From Nitrospirota bacterium (lineage in GTDB: Bacteria; Nitrospirota_A; Leptospirillia; Leptospirillales; Leptospirillaceae), in assembly GCA_021795275.1 (NCBI GenBank), contig JAJYPO010000130.1:1-6331 (forward strand): 6,331 bases of DNA. Reading direction: 5' to 3'. A model generated the notes under the pieces. That model saw nothing but the letters and a program-made list of their open reading frames with translations, did no database searches and was not told the DNA's origin. This document shows positions 1 to 4,702 of the stretch, piece by piece; position 1 is the stretch's first letter; each line of letters opens with the position of its first letter. A program made the translations under genes and the position numbers.

Positions 1-109
1 TCTTCCCGGCAAAATCCGAAAGAGACACCCGCGGGGTCGCGGCCCCCGCGGCCTCCGCCGTGAAATCCGGCGCCCCGTCTTCTTCCGCCAATCCCTTCTC
101 TATGGTCAA
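1..109 (-). CDS. Probable AhpC/TSA (Bcp-type) peroxiredoxin, N-terminus only (cut by window edge)
   Basis: An open minus-strand frame runs off the left edge, giving about 36 residues. After a short acidic leader it reads GAPDFTAEA, then a few residues later VSLSDFAGK. This matches the opening of Bcp/AhpC-TSA thiol peroxidases, where an APDF motif is followed by a VSLSDFxGK motif just before the beta strand leading to the peroxidatic cysteine. Members of the family reduce peroxides using thioredoxin-type donors. The catalytic Cys lies outside the window, so activity cannot be judged. I chose the TTG at 109 because a perfect AGGAGG sits 5 nt upstream of it. An in-frame ATG at 145 would add 12 residues but has no Shine-Dalgarno. 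The gene follows the SPFH gene in the same orientation with a short gap (69 bp to the TTG, 33 bp to the ATG), so co-transcription is likely. The fold call rests on one short motif region. Confidence 0.6.
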   Translation of the reverse strand, partial: MTIEKGLAEEDGAPDFTAEAAGAATPRVSLSDFAGK

Positions 110-114
110 AGCTG

Positions 115-120
115 CCTCCT
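115..120 (-). promoter_or_regulatory. Ribosome binding site deciding the TTG start of the peroxiredoxin gene
   Basis: A perfect AGGAGG on the minus strand lies 5 nt before the TTG at 109. The upstream in-frame ATG (145) is preceded by GACCTTGA, which is not a Shine-Dalgarno. The site therefore favours TTG initiation and a shorter N-terminus. Confidence 0.6.
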
Positions 121-178
121 TATCTTTCCTTTCGATGAGTTCCATTCAAGGTCACATCCGTTTCGCGGGGCCGATGCG

Positions 179-1051
179 TCATCGCCCCGATCCGGACTCC
201 GCGTTCAGGATCACCGGAAGCCCGTTCTTCCCGCCTCCGATGATGATGATCTTGGTGTTCGGACTCTTGGCCAGCTTCTCTGTCGCCTCGATGCCCTTCC
301 AGGTCAGGTAGCTTCTGGTCAGGTTCTCCTGGACGATCTTCTGGAAGGCCGCGATGCCCTGGGCCTCGATCCGCCGCTTCTGGGCCGTCTTCTGGGCCAC
401 GTCAAGCACGTATTCCATGCGCTGGTAGTTCTGTTCCTCGGTCAGCTTGCGCTCGATCGCCACCCGGATGATGCGGGGAAGACGCACGTCCCGGATCAGG
501 AACCCTTCGACGGTGAGGGGATAGTTCCGGAGTTTTTCCCGGATCCCCTCGAGAATGAGCCGTTCGATCGTCTCCCGCTGGCTCGAGTAGATCTGGGAGG
601 GGGTGAACCGCCCCACGATCTTGCGTGCCTCGCTCATGACGTAGGGGGCGATCAGGACATGATAGTAGTCCGGACCGACCTTTTCCTGCAAGGTGGGAAG
701 GGCCTTGCCCTGGACCCTGTAGAGGACGGAGGAGTCCATGTCGATGGCCAGACCGTTGACCGACAGGACATGGAGGGAAAGGCGGGCCTCCTGGGTCCGG
801 AGGTCGTAGATGTAAAGTTCGTTCCAGGGAGCCATCACCTGGACCCCCTCCCGGTAGATCGTCTTCGTGTCGGTCCCCTGGCTGATGGTCCACATGACGG
901 CCGCCTTGCCAGGGTCGATGGACTCGATGCAGCCGGGCAAGAGCAAAAGGGCGAAAAGAGACAGGAGGGCCACAGCCGCGCGCCCCCTGGCCCTTGTCCG
1001 GCTGTCTTCGAATGAGGAATTGCAGGGTTCGGGACTCGGGATCGTCTCCAT
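179..1051 (-). CDS. SPFH/band-7 (prohibitin-like) protein with lipobox
   Basis: This 290-aa protein has a long basic N-region (residues 1-24), a hydrophobic stretch (25-38) and a lipobox LLPGC with the acceptor Cys at 41. The residue after it is Ile42, which by the usual sorting rule would send it to the outer membrane. Residues about 46-210 read as an SPFH domain: a beta-rich start with the REGVQVMAPW pattern typical of prohibitins (GxHxxxPW-like), then the helical part (SEARKIVGRF, IREKLRNY, VEGFLIRDVRLP). The tail (about 205-262) is Ala/Glu/Gln/Lys-rich and probably coiled-coil, with the EAQGIA and YLTWKGIEA motifs seen in prohibitin/HflK-like proteins. It ends in a hydrophobic segment, KIIIIGGGKNGLPVIL (267-282). 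SPFH proteins oligomerise on membranes and scaffold proteases or other partners; the partner here is unknown. The ATG is supported by AAAGGAG 7 nt upstream. It lies 29 bp after the FlgO-like gene. Confidence 0.85.
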   Translation of the reverse strand: METIPSPEPCNSSFEDSRTRARGRAAVALLSLFALLLLPGCIESIDPGKAAVMWTISQGTDTKTIYREGVQVMAPWNELYIYDLRTQEARLSLHVLSVNGLAIDMDSSVLYRVQGKALPTLQEKVGPDYYHVLIAPYVMSEARKIVGRFTPSQIYSSQRETIERLILEGIREKLRNYPLTVEGFLIRDVRLPRIIRVAIERKLTEEQNYQRMEYVLDVAQKTAQKRRIEAQGIAAFQKIVQENLTRSYLTWKGIEATEKLAKSPNTKIIIIGGGKNGLPVILNAESGSGR

Positions 1052-1080
1052 GGGACATCTCCTTTGATGACGAAGTTGGG

Positions 1081-1656
1081 TTAAGGACCGACCTTGATGA
1101 GGTTCAACACCTCTCCGGTCTTCGGGATCTTCCGGGAAAAGAGCCCCAGCTGCTGCGCGCCGGGAAGGGCCAGCAAGCGGGACTGGATGTCGATGGTCTG
1201 CCCGAGGTCGGTATAGGTTCCGACAACCATGACGTCGGCCCCCACTTTCTGTCCGATCTCCAGGAGGCTCTTGGTATCGAGAAGCCCCTGCTCGATCCCC
1301 ATCTCGTGGAGCGCTTCGTAGACCTGTCCCGGATCGATGAGAAGGATTCCCGAATCCGACGACAGCCGTTCCCCGATTTTCTGGGAGAGATAACGGCCAA
1401 AGGTTCGGGAGGTTCCCGAAGGAGTCGTGTAGCGGATCACCGCCACGCGGACTTTCTGACCGCCTCGAAGCGAGACGTCGTGGAGAAGCTTCTCGATGTC
1501 GGAGACGATTTCGCGGAGGGGGATACCCCGTTGGACGGGGATTCCCGGAGAGGGAGGAACGTAGGTCACGGCCGGCGAGGTCTGGCAGCCGGCAGACAAA
1601 AGGGCGAGGGCGAGCAGCAACCCCGTGGGGAGCGCGCGCGCCTGAATGAATGTCAT
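1081..1656 (-). CDS. FlgO/CsgG-like outer-membrane lipoprotein
   Basis: This 191-aa protein has a clear lipoprotein signal: hydrophobic residues 11-22 and a lipobox LSAGC with the acceptor Cys at 24. Gln at +2 predicts outer-membrane sorting. After a Pro-rich linker (30-45), residues about 47-162 resemble the FlgO/CsgG N-terminal alpha/beta fold: strand KVRVAVIRY, helix GRYLSQKIGERL, strand GILLIDP, helix SLLEIGQKVGADVMVVGTYTDLG and a strand IQSRLL. Families with this fold include FlgO (flagellar-associated outer-membrane protein), CsgG and TolB N-terminal-like domains. No flagellar or curli genes are adjacent, so the specific role is unknown and a general envelope function is inferred. The start ATG has GAGGAG 8 nt upstream. 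Its translation initiation region closely resembles that of the next gene (SPFH), and the two are probably co-transcribed. Confidence 0.75.
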   Translation of the reverse strand: MTFIQARALPTGLLLALALLSAGCQTSPAVTYVPPSPGIPVQRGIPLREIVSDIEKLLHDVSLRGGQKVRVAVIRYTTPSGTSRTFGRYLSQKIGERLSSDSGILLIDPGQVYEALHEMGIEQGLLDTKSLLEIGQKVGADVMVVGTYTDLGQTIDIQSRLLALPGAQQLGLFSRKIPKTGEVLNLIKVGP

Positions 1657-1832
1657 GGGACAGTCTCCTCTTCAGACTTGACCTTTCGGGCCTGCCTGGC
1701 CCATACGGATTCCCTTTTACATTTTACACCATCGCGCAGAAGGAATCGTCAAGATGGGGCCGACGACCTCGGGAAGGCCCTCAGAGGGAGTCCCGGAATG
1801 GGCCAAAAGGGGAAGGAAAACCGGCGGCTGCC
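1657..1832. other. Intergenic region between barrel gene and FlgO-like gene
   Basis: This 176-bp gap on the minus-strand path contains an imperfect two-part hairpin at 1770-1795 (outer CGGGA/TCCCG, inner CCCT/AGGG) without a T-run. It also contains a possible promoter (TTGACG at 1752-1747) and a small palindrome at 1688-1702 (GGGCC/GGCCC around TGCCT) in the leader of the FlgO-like gene. The gap suggests that the FlgO-SPFH-peroxiredoxin operon has its own promoter, separate from the barrel gene. Confidence 0.4.
1721..1752 (-). promoter_or_regulatory. Candidate promoter for the FlgO-like/SPFH operon
   Basis: On the minus strand TTGACG (1752-1747, 5 of 6 to the sigma-70 -35 box) is followed 18 nt later by TGTAAA, or 20 nt later by TAAAAT (5 of 6 to the -10 box). 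The better -10 box has too long a spacer and the better spacer has a poor -10 box, so this is only a tentative call. Its position 65 bp upstream of the first lipoprotein gene is sensible. Confidence 0.3.
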
Positions 1833-2999
1833 CTATCGGGGAAGGAGGTGGTCCTGCCCTCCCTGAAAGTAATACCAGAGGGAGAAGTTCGGTGTGGTGG
1901 CCAGGTACTCGTTGTTGCCAAAAGCGGGAAAGAGCACCCCGAAGGAGACGGCAAGACGAGGGGTGAGGTTGTACTCGATCGTGGGCTGGACCCCCATGAG
2001 ATTGAACGAGGAGGGGTGAGTATTGACGGGAAGGCCGTCCACCGAAAAGGGGAGTCCCGAAAGCCCGGCGATCTCCAGAATGAATCCCAGTCCGCTCTTG
2101 TCGTCCACCACGTCCTCGATTCCGATCCGGTACTGGACCAGGTCCCCGAACTGGGAAAAGGCCGGCGCATCTCCGGCCGTGGCGGAGATCGTCCCGGGGA
2201 TGGACAGGGTGTAGTAGAGGTCGCCGATCAGGCGAAGGGGCTTCATGTTCTTCCGGAGCATGGCAATTCCGGTGAAGGCCGGGGTTCCGAAATGGGTGGA
2301 AGGAACGACATTGATGGGCGGAAGCCCTCCCACGGGAACCGGGGTTCCAAGCCAGGAGGTGGTGGGGAGTGTCACGAGGAATGCCGTGGTGAAGCTCGGG
2401 CGCCCGGTGAAGGGGTCCTGGATGATCCATCGGTGCTTGATGCCGAAGCTGAGGTCGTTTAAGCCGGCGCCGTTCAGCGAGGTTCCGCCCTGGGTCGAAA
2501 AGGTGGTGACGACCGAAGGGAGAAAGACCAGTTCGGTGTTCAGGTCGAGACCGTAGAATATGGCGAAAAGATCAAGCAGCTGGGTCTGGCTGTACCCGGG
2601 CGGAAGCCCCGTGATCCCGCCGGAGTCGGAATACTGGGCCTGAGTGAAGCGCCCGTACATGAAGAAGCGGACATTGAACTCTCCCTCCGGAAGGGTGTCC
2701 GCCTGGGGCATGAGGTCCGGCCCGGATGTGAGCGGGTTCCAGGCGTTGCGGTAGGCGGCGATGGCGTCCGCCCCGTTGAGGGAGAGGGGGCGATGGTGCA
2801 CTGGAACTGCCGGCTGCGGGGGTCCGGGGGGCGAAGGCGTCCCCTGGGCGACTGGAGGAAGCGCAGGGGGCATGGTCCCGCTCTCTGGAGGGGGAGGTGA
2901 GGATGACGAAGGAGCCGGCGTGGAGGTTGCGCTATGGGCAACGGGGGGGACGGAAACGAAAAAAAAGACGATCAGCCCAAGGCAAACGACTTTTTTCAC
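1833..2999 (-). CDS. Probable outer-membrane beta-barrel protein with proline-rich N-terminus
   Basis: From a GTG at 2999 this encodes 388 aa with an immediate signal peptide: basic Lys2-Lys3, hydrophobic core VVCLGLIVFFFVSV, and likely cleavage near AHS|A (about residue 23). An ORF start at ATG 3086 would place 29 unlikely residues before the signal and has no Shine-Dalgarno. The GTG has only a weak GGA about 10 nt upstream. The mature N-terminus (about 28-66) is Pro/Ser-rich, ending before a His-His pair, and may span periplasm or peptidoglycan. The rest alternates amphipathic strands with Gly/Pro/Asn-rich turns (EFNVRFFMYGRF, DLSFGIKHRWI, LRLIGDLYYTLS, PTIEYNLTPRLAVSFGVLFP) and ends in strand PNFSLWYYF. 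This resembles the 'transporter'/MetA-pathway-of-phenol-degradation barrel family (PF13557-like), whose substrates are mostly unknown. It lies upstream of the lipoprotein operon, same strand. Confidence 0.7.
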   Translation of the reverse strand: MKKVVCLGLIVFFFVSVPPVAHSATSTPAPSSSSPPPPESGTMPPALPPVAQGTPSPPGPPQPAVPVHHRPLSLNGADAIAAYRNAWNPLTSGPDLMPQADTLPEGEFNVRFFMYGRFTQAQYSDSGGITGLPPGYSQTQLLDLFAIFYGLDLNTELVFLPSVVTTFSTQGGTSLNGAGLNDLSFGIKHRWIIQDPFTGRPSFTTAFLVTLPTTSWLGTPVPVGGLPPINVVPSTHFGTPAFTGIAMLRKNMKPLRLIGDLYYTLSIPGTISATAGDAPAFSQFGDLVQYRIGIEDVVDDKSGLGFILEIAGLSGLPFSVDGLPVNTHPSSFNLMGVQPTIEYNLTPRLAVSFGVLFPAFGNNEYLATTPNFSLWYYFQGGQDHLLPR

Positions 3000-3118
3000 C
3001 AGACTTTTTCCGTTCGCTATCAGAAATAAGGAAATTCCTTCCCCTGTTCCCGCAAGACAGCCTGAAGGAGAGTCGCGGCCCATCATGGGAGACAGCAGGA
3101 TCGCACTTTCGTCCGGTT

Positions 3119-3148
3119 ATTATTTCATAGGGCTGGCGCGTTCGTCAT
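3119..3148 (-). promoter_or_regulatory. Candidate sigma-70 promoter for the barrel gene
   Basis: On the minus strand ATGACG (3148-3143, matching TTGACA at 4 of 6 positions) is followed after 18 nt by AATAAT (3124-3119, 5 of 6 to TATAAT), in a locally AT-rich patch. Transcription would start near 3112, leaving about a 110-nt leader before the GTG at 2999. The leader contains a small palindrome, AAGGAAATTCCTT (3028-3040). Confidence 0.35.
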
Positions 3149-3321
3149 GATCGGAATCATATTGTCCCGTCGATGCGCCCTCTCGCGGTTCCCTCAAAGG
3201 CTCGCCAGCGGCGGAAGTCCATTGGCTCGATGGAAGGAGAAAACAATCTTGGAGATTTCCCGTCCTCTGGAAGGAGGCAACGGAACGAGGTCTCAAAGAA
3301 ACCGAATCGGGAAATCCTGCC

Positions 3322-3358
3322 AAAAATAGGGCCCGCGGGCAGAGCGACTGCCCCCGGG
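3322..3358 (-). terminator. Rho-independent terminator (minus strand)
   Basis: An 11-bp stem with one internal mismatch (3332-3342 against 3348-3358) closes a 5-nt loop, and nearly every pair is G-C. Read on the minus strand, the hairpin is followed by CCCTATTTTTG, which gives a T-run (3326-3322) a few nt after the stem. On the plus strand no T-run follows. It would end transcripts coming from the ferredoxin gene, or a small RNA lying between them, before the barrel gene promoter. The T-run is short and 4 to 5 nt away from the stem. Confidence 0.6.
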
Positions 3359-3395
3359 TGCCATTGAGGCTGAAATCCCAAGATCTGGAATCCGG

Positions 3396-3482
3396 GGGGT
3401 CTGATCGCCCCATTCGCTTGAGGATGCGGGAAAAGTCCCCGCGGAGAAGCTGGCCCGGACAAGGTCTTCGAGGAAACTCCTC
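3396..3482 (-). other. Hairpin-rich segment, possible structured RNA or 3' UTR
   Basis: Three small hairpins stand close together. They are 3396-3411 (GGGG/CCCC, 8-nt loop), 3426-3442 (7-bp stem, 3-nt loop) and 3470-3482 (GAGGA/TCCTC, 3-nt loop). The 3426-3442 stem pairs fully on the minus strand through one G-U, but has an A-C mismatch on the plus strand. This hints that the minus strand is the transcribed one. The segment lies between the ferredoxin stop and the 3322-3358 terminator. I recognise no RNA family here; RNase P, tmRNA and common riboswitch core motifs were looked for by eye and not found. Confidence 0.3.
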
Positions 3483-3560
3483 TGTCGTGGTGTCCCGTGT
3501 CTCTTTATCCGCAAAGGGACATCGGCTGTGATCGCCGGACCGGAAGAGGTCGCTGTCGAT

Positions 3561-3578
3561 GGGGGGCACAGGCCCCCC
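3561..3578 (-). other. Perfect G/C hairpin just after the ferredoxin stop
   Basis: GGGGGGC and GCCCCCC form a perfect 7-bp stem with a 4-nt loop, starting 19 nt past the ferredoxin stop codon on the minus strand. No T-run follows in either direction, so it is not a canonical terminator. It may block 3' exonucleases or form part of the structured region that continues to the terminator at 3322-3358. Confidence 0.5.
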
Positions 3579-3597
3579 TCCGCGCCTTTGGAGAAAA

Positions 3598-3903
3598 TCA
3601 AAATCCCGAGGCGAAGCCCAGAATTTCCAGGGTGACATTCTCCTCTCCGACGCGGGCCTGGCAGGCCAGTCGGGATTTGGATCCCACCCCCACTACAGCG
3701 TCGAGCCGTTCGTTTTCGACGCGATCGACCCTGGAAAGGCTCTTCCGGCCTTCCGTCACGAATATATGGCAGGTGCCGCAGGAAGCCTTTCCTCCGCATT
3801 TGTGGCCGATTCCCTCCTCCGAGGAAAGAATGGCGTCGAGAAGAGACGTTCCGGCGGGAACCTCCAGGGTTTTTCCAGAAGGCATGATAGTCACCGTTGG
3901 CAT
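3598..3903 (-). CDS. [2Fe-2S] ferredoxin (adrenodoxin/Isc-like type)
   Basis: This 101-aa soluble cytoplasmic electron carrier is a single ferredoxin domain. The cluster ligands are Cys36, Cys42 and Cys45 in CGGKASCGTC (C-x5-C-x2-C) and Cys81 in RLACQA, 36 positions after Cys45. The long spacing before the last Cys, together with LSRVDRVENERLD between, fits adrenodoxin/putidaredoxin-like ferredoxins rather than the plant photosynthetic type. Conserved fold elements include the opening strand VTIMPSGKTLEVPAGTSLLDAI. The ATG at 3903 has AAAAGGAG 8 nt upstream. An in-frame ATG at 3933 has no such site, so the shorter form is preferred. The gene stands alone: no partner reductase, P450 or iron-sulfur assembly genes are next to it, so the redox partner is unknown. 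It is divergent from the small secreted protein gene at 4259. Confidence 0.9.
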   Translation of the reverse strand: MPTVTIMPSGKTLEVPAGTSLLDAILSSEEGIGHKCGGKASCGTCHIFVTEGRKSLSRVDRVENERLDAVVGVGSKSRLACQARVGEENVTLEILGFASGF

Positions 3904-3910
3904 CGCAAAA

Positions 3911-3919
3911 TCTCCTTTT
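3911..3919 (-). promoter_or_regulatory. Ribosome binding site fixing the ferredoxin start
   Basis: AAAAGGAGA on the minus strand has its GGAG 8 nt before the ATG at 3903. This sets the N-terminus at MPTVTIMPSG and excludes the 10-residue extension from the ATG at 3933. Confidence 0.7.
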
Positions 3920-4189
3920 GAATCCGCGGACATGGCGCGGGTCTCATGACGGGTGATGGACGTTTTGAGGGATTGACGGGACTACATCGCCCCGTGTGAA
4001 AATTACGAGAAAAAGCGATAGAAAGAATGGTGCGGGGATAATGACCATCCTTACTGTGGATTTTAATGGACACGGAGGGATTTCGTCAACGCTGTTCTCC
4101 CGGACGACAACCACCTCCCTTCCTTTACGGGGGACTGTTCGGGTGGTAGAGTTGAACCATCGTTCGTTCCACTCCGCATACTATTCTTG

Positions 4190-4220
4190 CATCCATGGGG
4201 ATTCGCAGAGAGCATGGATG
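4190..4220 (+). repeat. Inverted repeat upstream of the secreted protein gene
   Basis: Perfect 8-bp arms CATCCATG (4190-4197) and CATGGATG (4213-4220) are separated by 15 nt. The repeat ends 38 nt before the ATG at 4259. It could be a dimeric regulator site or a hairpin in the 5' leader. Each arm includes CCATGG-like sequence that is nearly self-complementary, so chance is not excluded. Confidence 0.4.
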
Positions 4221-4258
4221 ATAACGGGAATCATTGACTTCATCACGAGGAGGACACG

Positions 4259-4648
4259 ATGATCCATGAAAAAGGCATGTTTATGAAAGCTTCAGCCCGG
4301 AAGCCCCTTTCTTCCTTCTTTTCGAACAGACTGACGATGGCAGCGCTGGCCGGGTCGATACTCCTCCTTCCGGTTTCCCCTGCCTTTGCCAAGACCACGA
4401 TCAAGATTCTCTCGCCAAAAAACGGCGCGACGGTTTCCGGAAAGGTCCGGGTCAAGTACGCCTACCACAAGGAAGGACGGGCCAACCACGTCCACATCTT
4501 CGTGGACGGAAACTTTCTGGAAGCGACCCACGACGATCCCGTGACCCTCAAGCTGCCCAGCGGACACCACACCATCATGCTCCGGGCCGCCTCTCGCCAT
4601 CACGACCTTCTGAAGGCCCGCGCCTCGGTCGACGTCGACGTCAAATAA
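4259..4648 (+). CDS. Small secreted His-rich protein with a probable Ig-like/DUF4399-like fold
   Basis: This 129-aa protein has a long basic N-region and a hydrophobic core at about 25-40 (LTMAALAGSILLLPVS), with a clear signal peptidase I site AFA|K at 44/45. The mature part is about 85 aa. It is all-beta in pattern: TTIKILSPKNGATVSGKVRVKY, HVHIFVDGNF, PVTLKLPSGHHTIMLRA, and final strand ASVDVDVK. The layout 'SPxxGATVSG ... hxxxFVDG ... LxxGxHTIxLRA' is common in small Ig-like or DUF4399-type exported domains. Histidines cluster (HVH, THDD, GHH, RHH), which may indicate metal binding; this is inference. There is no membrane anchor or lipobox, so it is probably periplasmic. The first ATG is supported by AGGAGG 5 nt upstream; later Met7 and Met9 are not preferred. 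It is the only plus-strand gene and is convergent with the dehydrogenase operon. Confidence 0.75.
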   Translation: MIHEKGMFMKASARKPLSSFFSNRLTMAALAGSILLLPVSPAFAKTTIKILSPKNGATVSGKVRVKYAYHKEGRANHVHIFVDGNFLEATHDDPVTLKLPSGHHTIMLRAASRHHDLLKARASVDVDVK

Positions 4649-4674
4649 GCTTCTTCAAAGCCAGCATGAAGGAA

Positions 4675-4699
4675 GGGAGCCTCTCGTCCGGAGGCCCCC
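4675..4699. terminator. Hairpin between convergent genes, possible bidirectional terminator
   Basis: GGGAGCCTC (4675-4683) and GAGGCCCCC (4691-4699) form a 9-bp stem with one A-C mismatch around a 7-nt loop. It lies in the 54-bp gap between the stops of the secreted protein gene (plus) and the dehydrogenase gene (minus). The T-run is poor on both sides: CTCC on plus, TTCCTTC on minus. The position is right for a terminator, but the signal is weak. Confidence 0.45.
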
Positions 4700-4702
4700 T
4701 CC

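Larger units (their letters stand above)
3000..3597. other. Large intergenic region, no convincing gene
   Basis: About 600 bp lie between the barrel gene and the ferredoxin gene. Open frames exist on both strands, but they overlap each other, have low-complexity Arg/Pro/Ser-rich translations and mostly lack a ribosome binding site. The part nearest the barrel gene (3000-3150) looks like its promoter and leader. The part nearest the ferredoxin (3322-3597) is hairpin-rich and ends in a minus-strand terminator. In 3160-3320 I see nothing specific. Confidence 0.5.
3904..4258. other. Divergent intergenic region
   Basis: These 355 bp separate the minus-strand ferredoxin from the plus-strand secreted protein gene, so promoters for both should lie here. 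No strong sigma-70 pair is obvious. On the plus strand TTGACG (3973-3978) lacks a good -10 box, and TTGAAC (4152-4157) is followed 19 nt later only by CATACT. Local AT content is higher around 3990-4070 than in the genes. An inverted repeat sits at 4190-4220. Open frames on both strands here (for example 3996-4262 plus) give no recognisable protein and are not called. Confidence 0.4.

Noticed and set aside
402..1058. Long minus-strand frame overlapping the SPFH gene
   Set aside because: It is a shadow frame of a GC-rich gene. The translation is Pro/Arg/Gly/His-rich with no recognisable domain, while the SPFH frame is clear.
1770..1795. Hairpin downstream of the barrel gene as a terminator
   Set aside because: The stem is interrupted and no T-run follows on the minus strand, so it is not called as a terminator.
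994..1866. 290-codon plus-strand frame across the two lipoprotein genes
   Set aside because: It is antisense to genes with lipoboxes and family motifs. Its composition is Arg/Gly/Asp-rich and no ribosome site supports it.
3461..3490. Resemblance of GAGGAAACTCC on the plus strand to the RNase P RNA core GAGGAAAGTCC
   Set aside because: The match breaks at the key GTCCGGGC part, and no matching downstream ACAGAA-type element was found. It is just a short hairpin.
3120..3638. 172-codon minus-strand frame in the region after the ferredoxin
   Set aside because: It overlaps the end of the ferredoxin gene and runs through a strong terminator. It is Arg/Pro/Ser-rich, with no domain and no ribosome site.
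3996..4262. 88-codon plus-strand frame overlapping the secreted protein start by 4 bp
   Set aside because: The ATGA-like overlap looked like a coupled gene. The start has no Shine-Dalgarno, the protein has no recognisable feature, and it contains the promoter/inverted repeat region.
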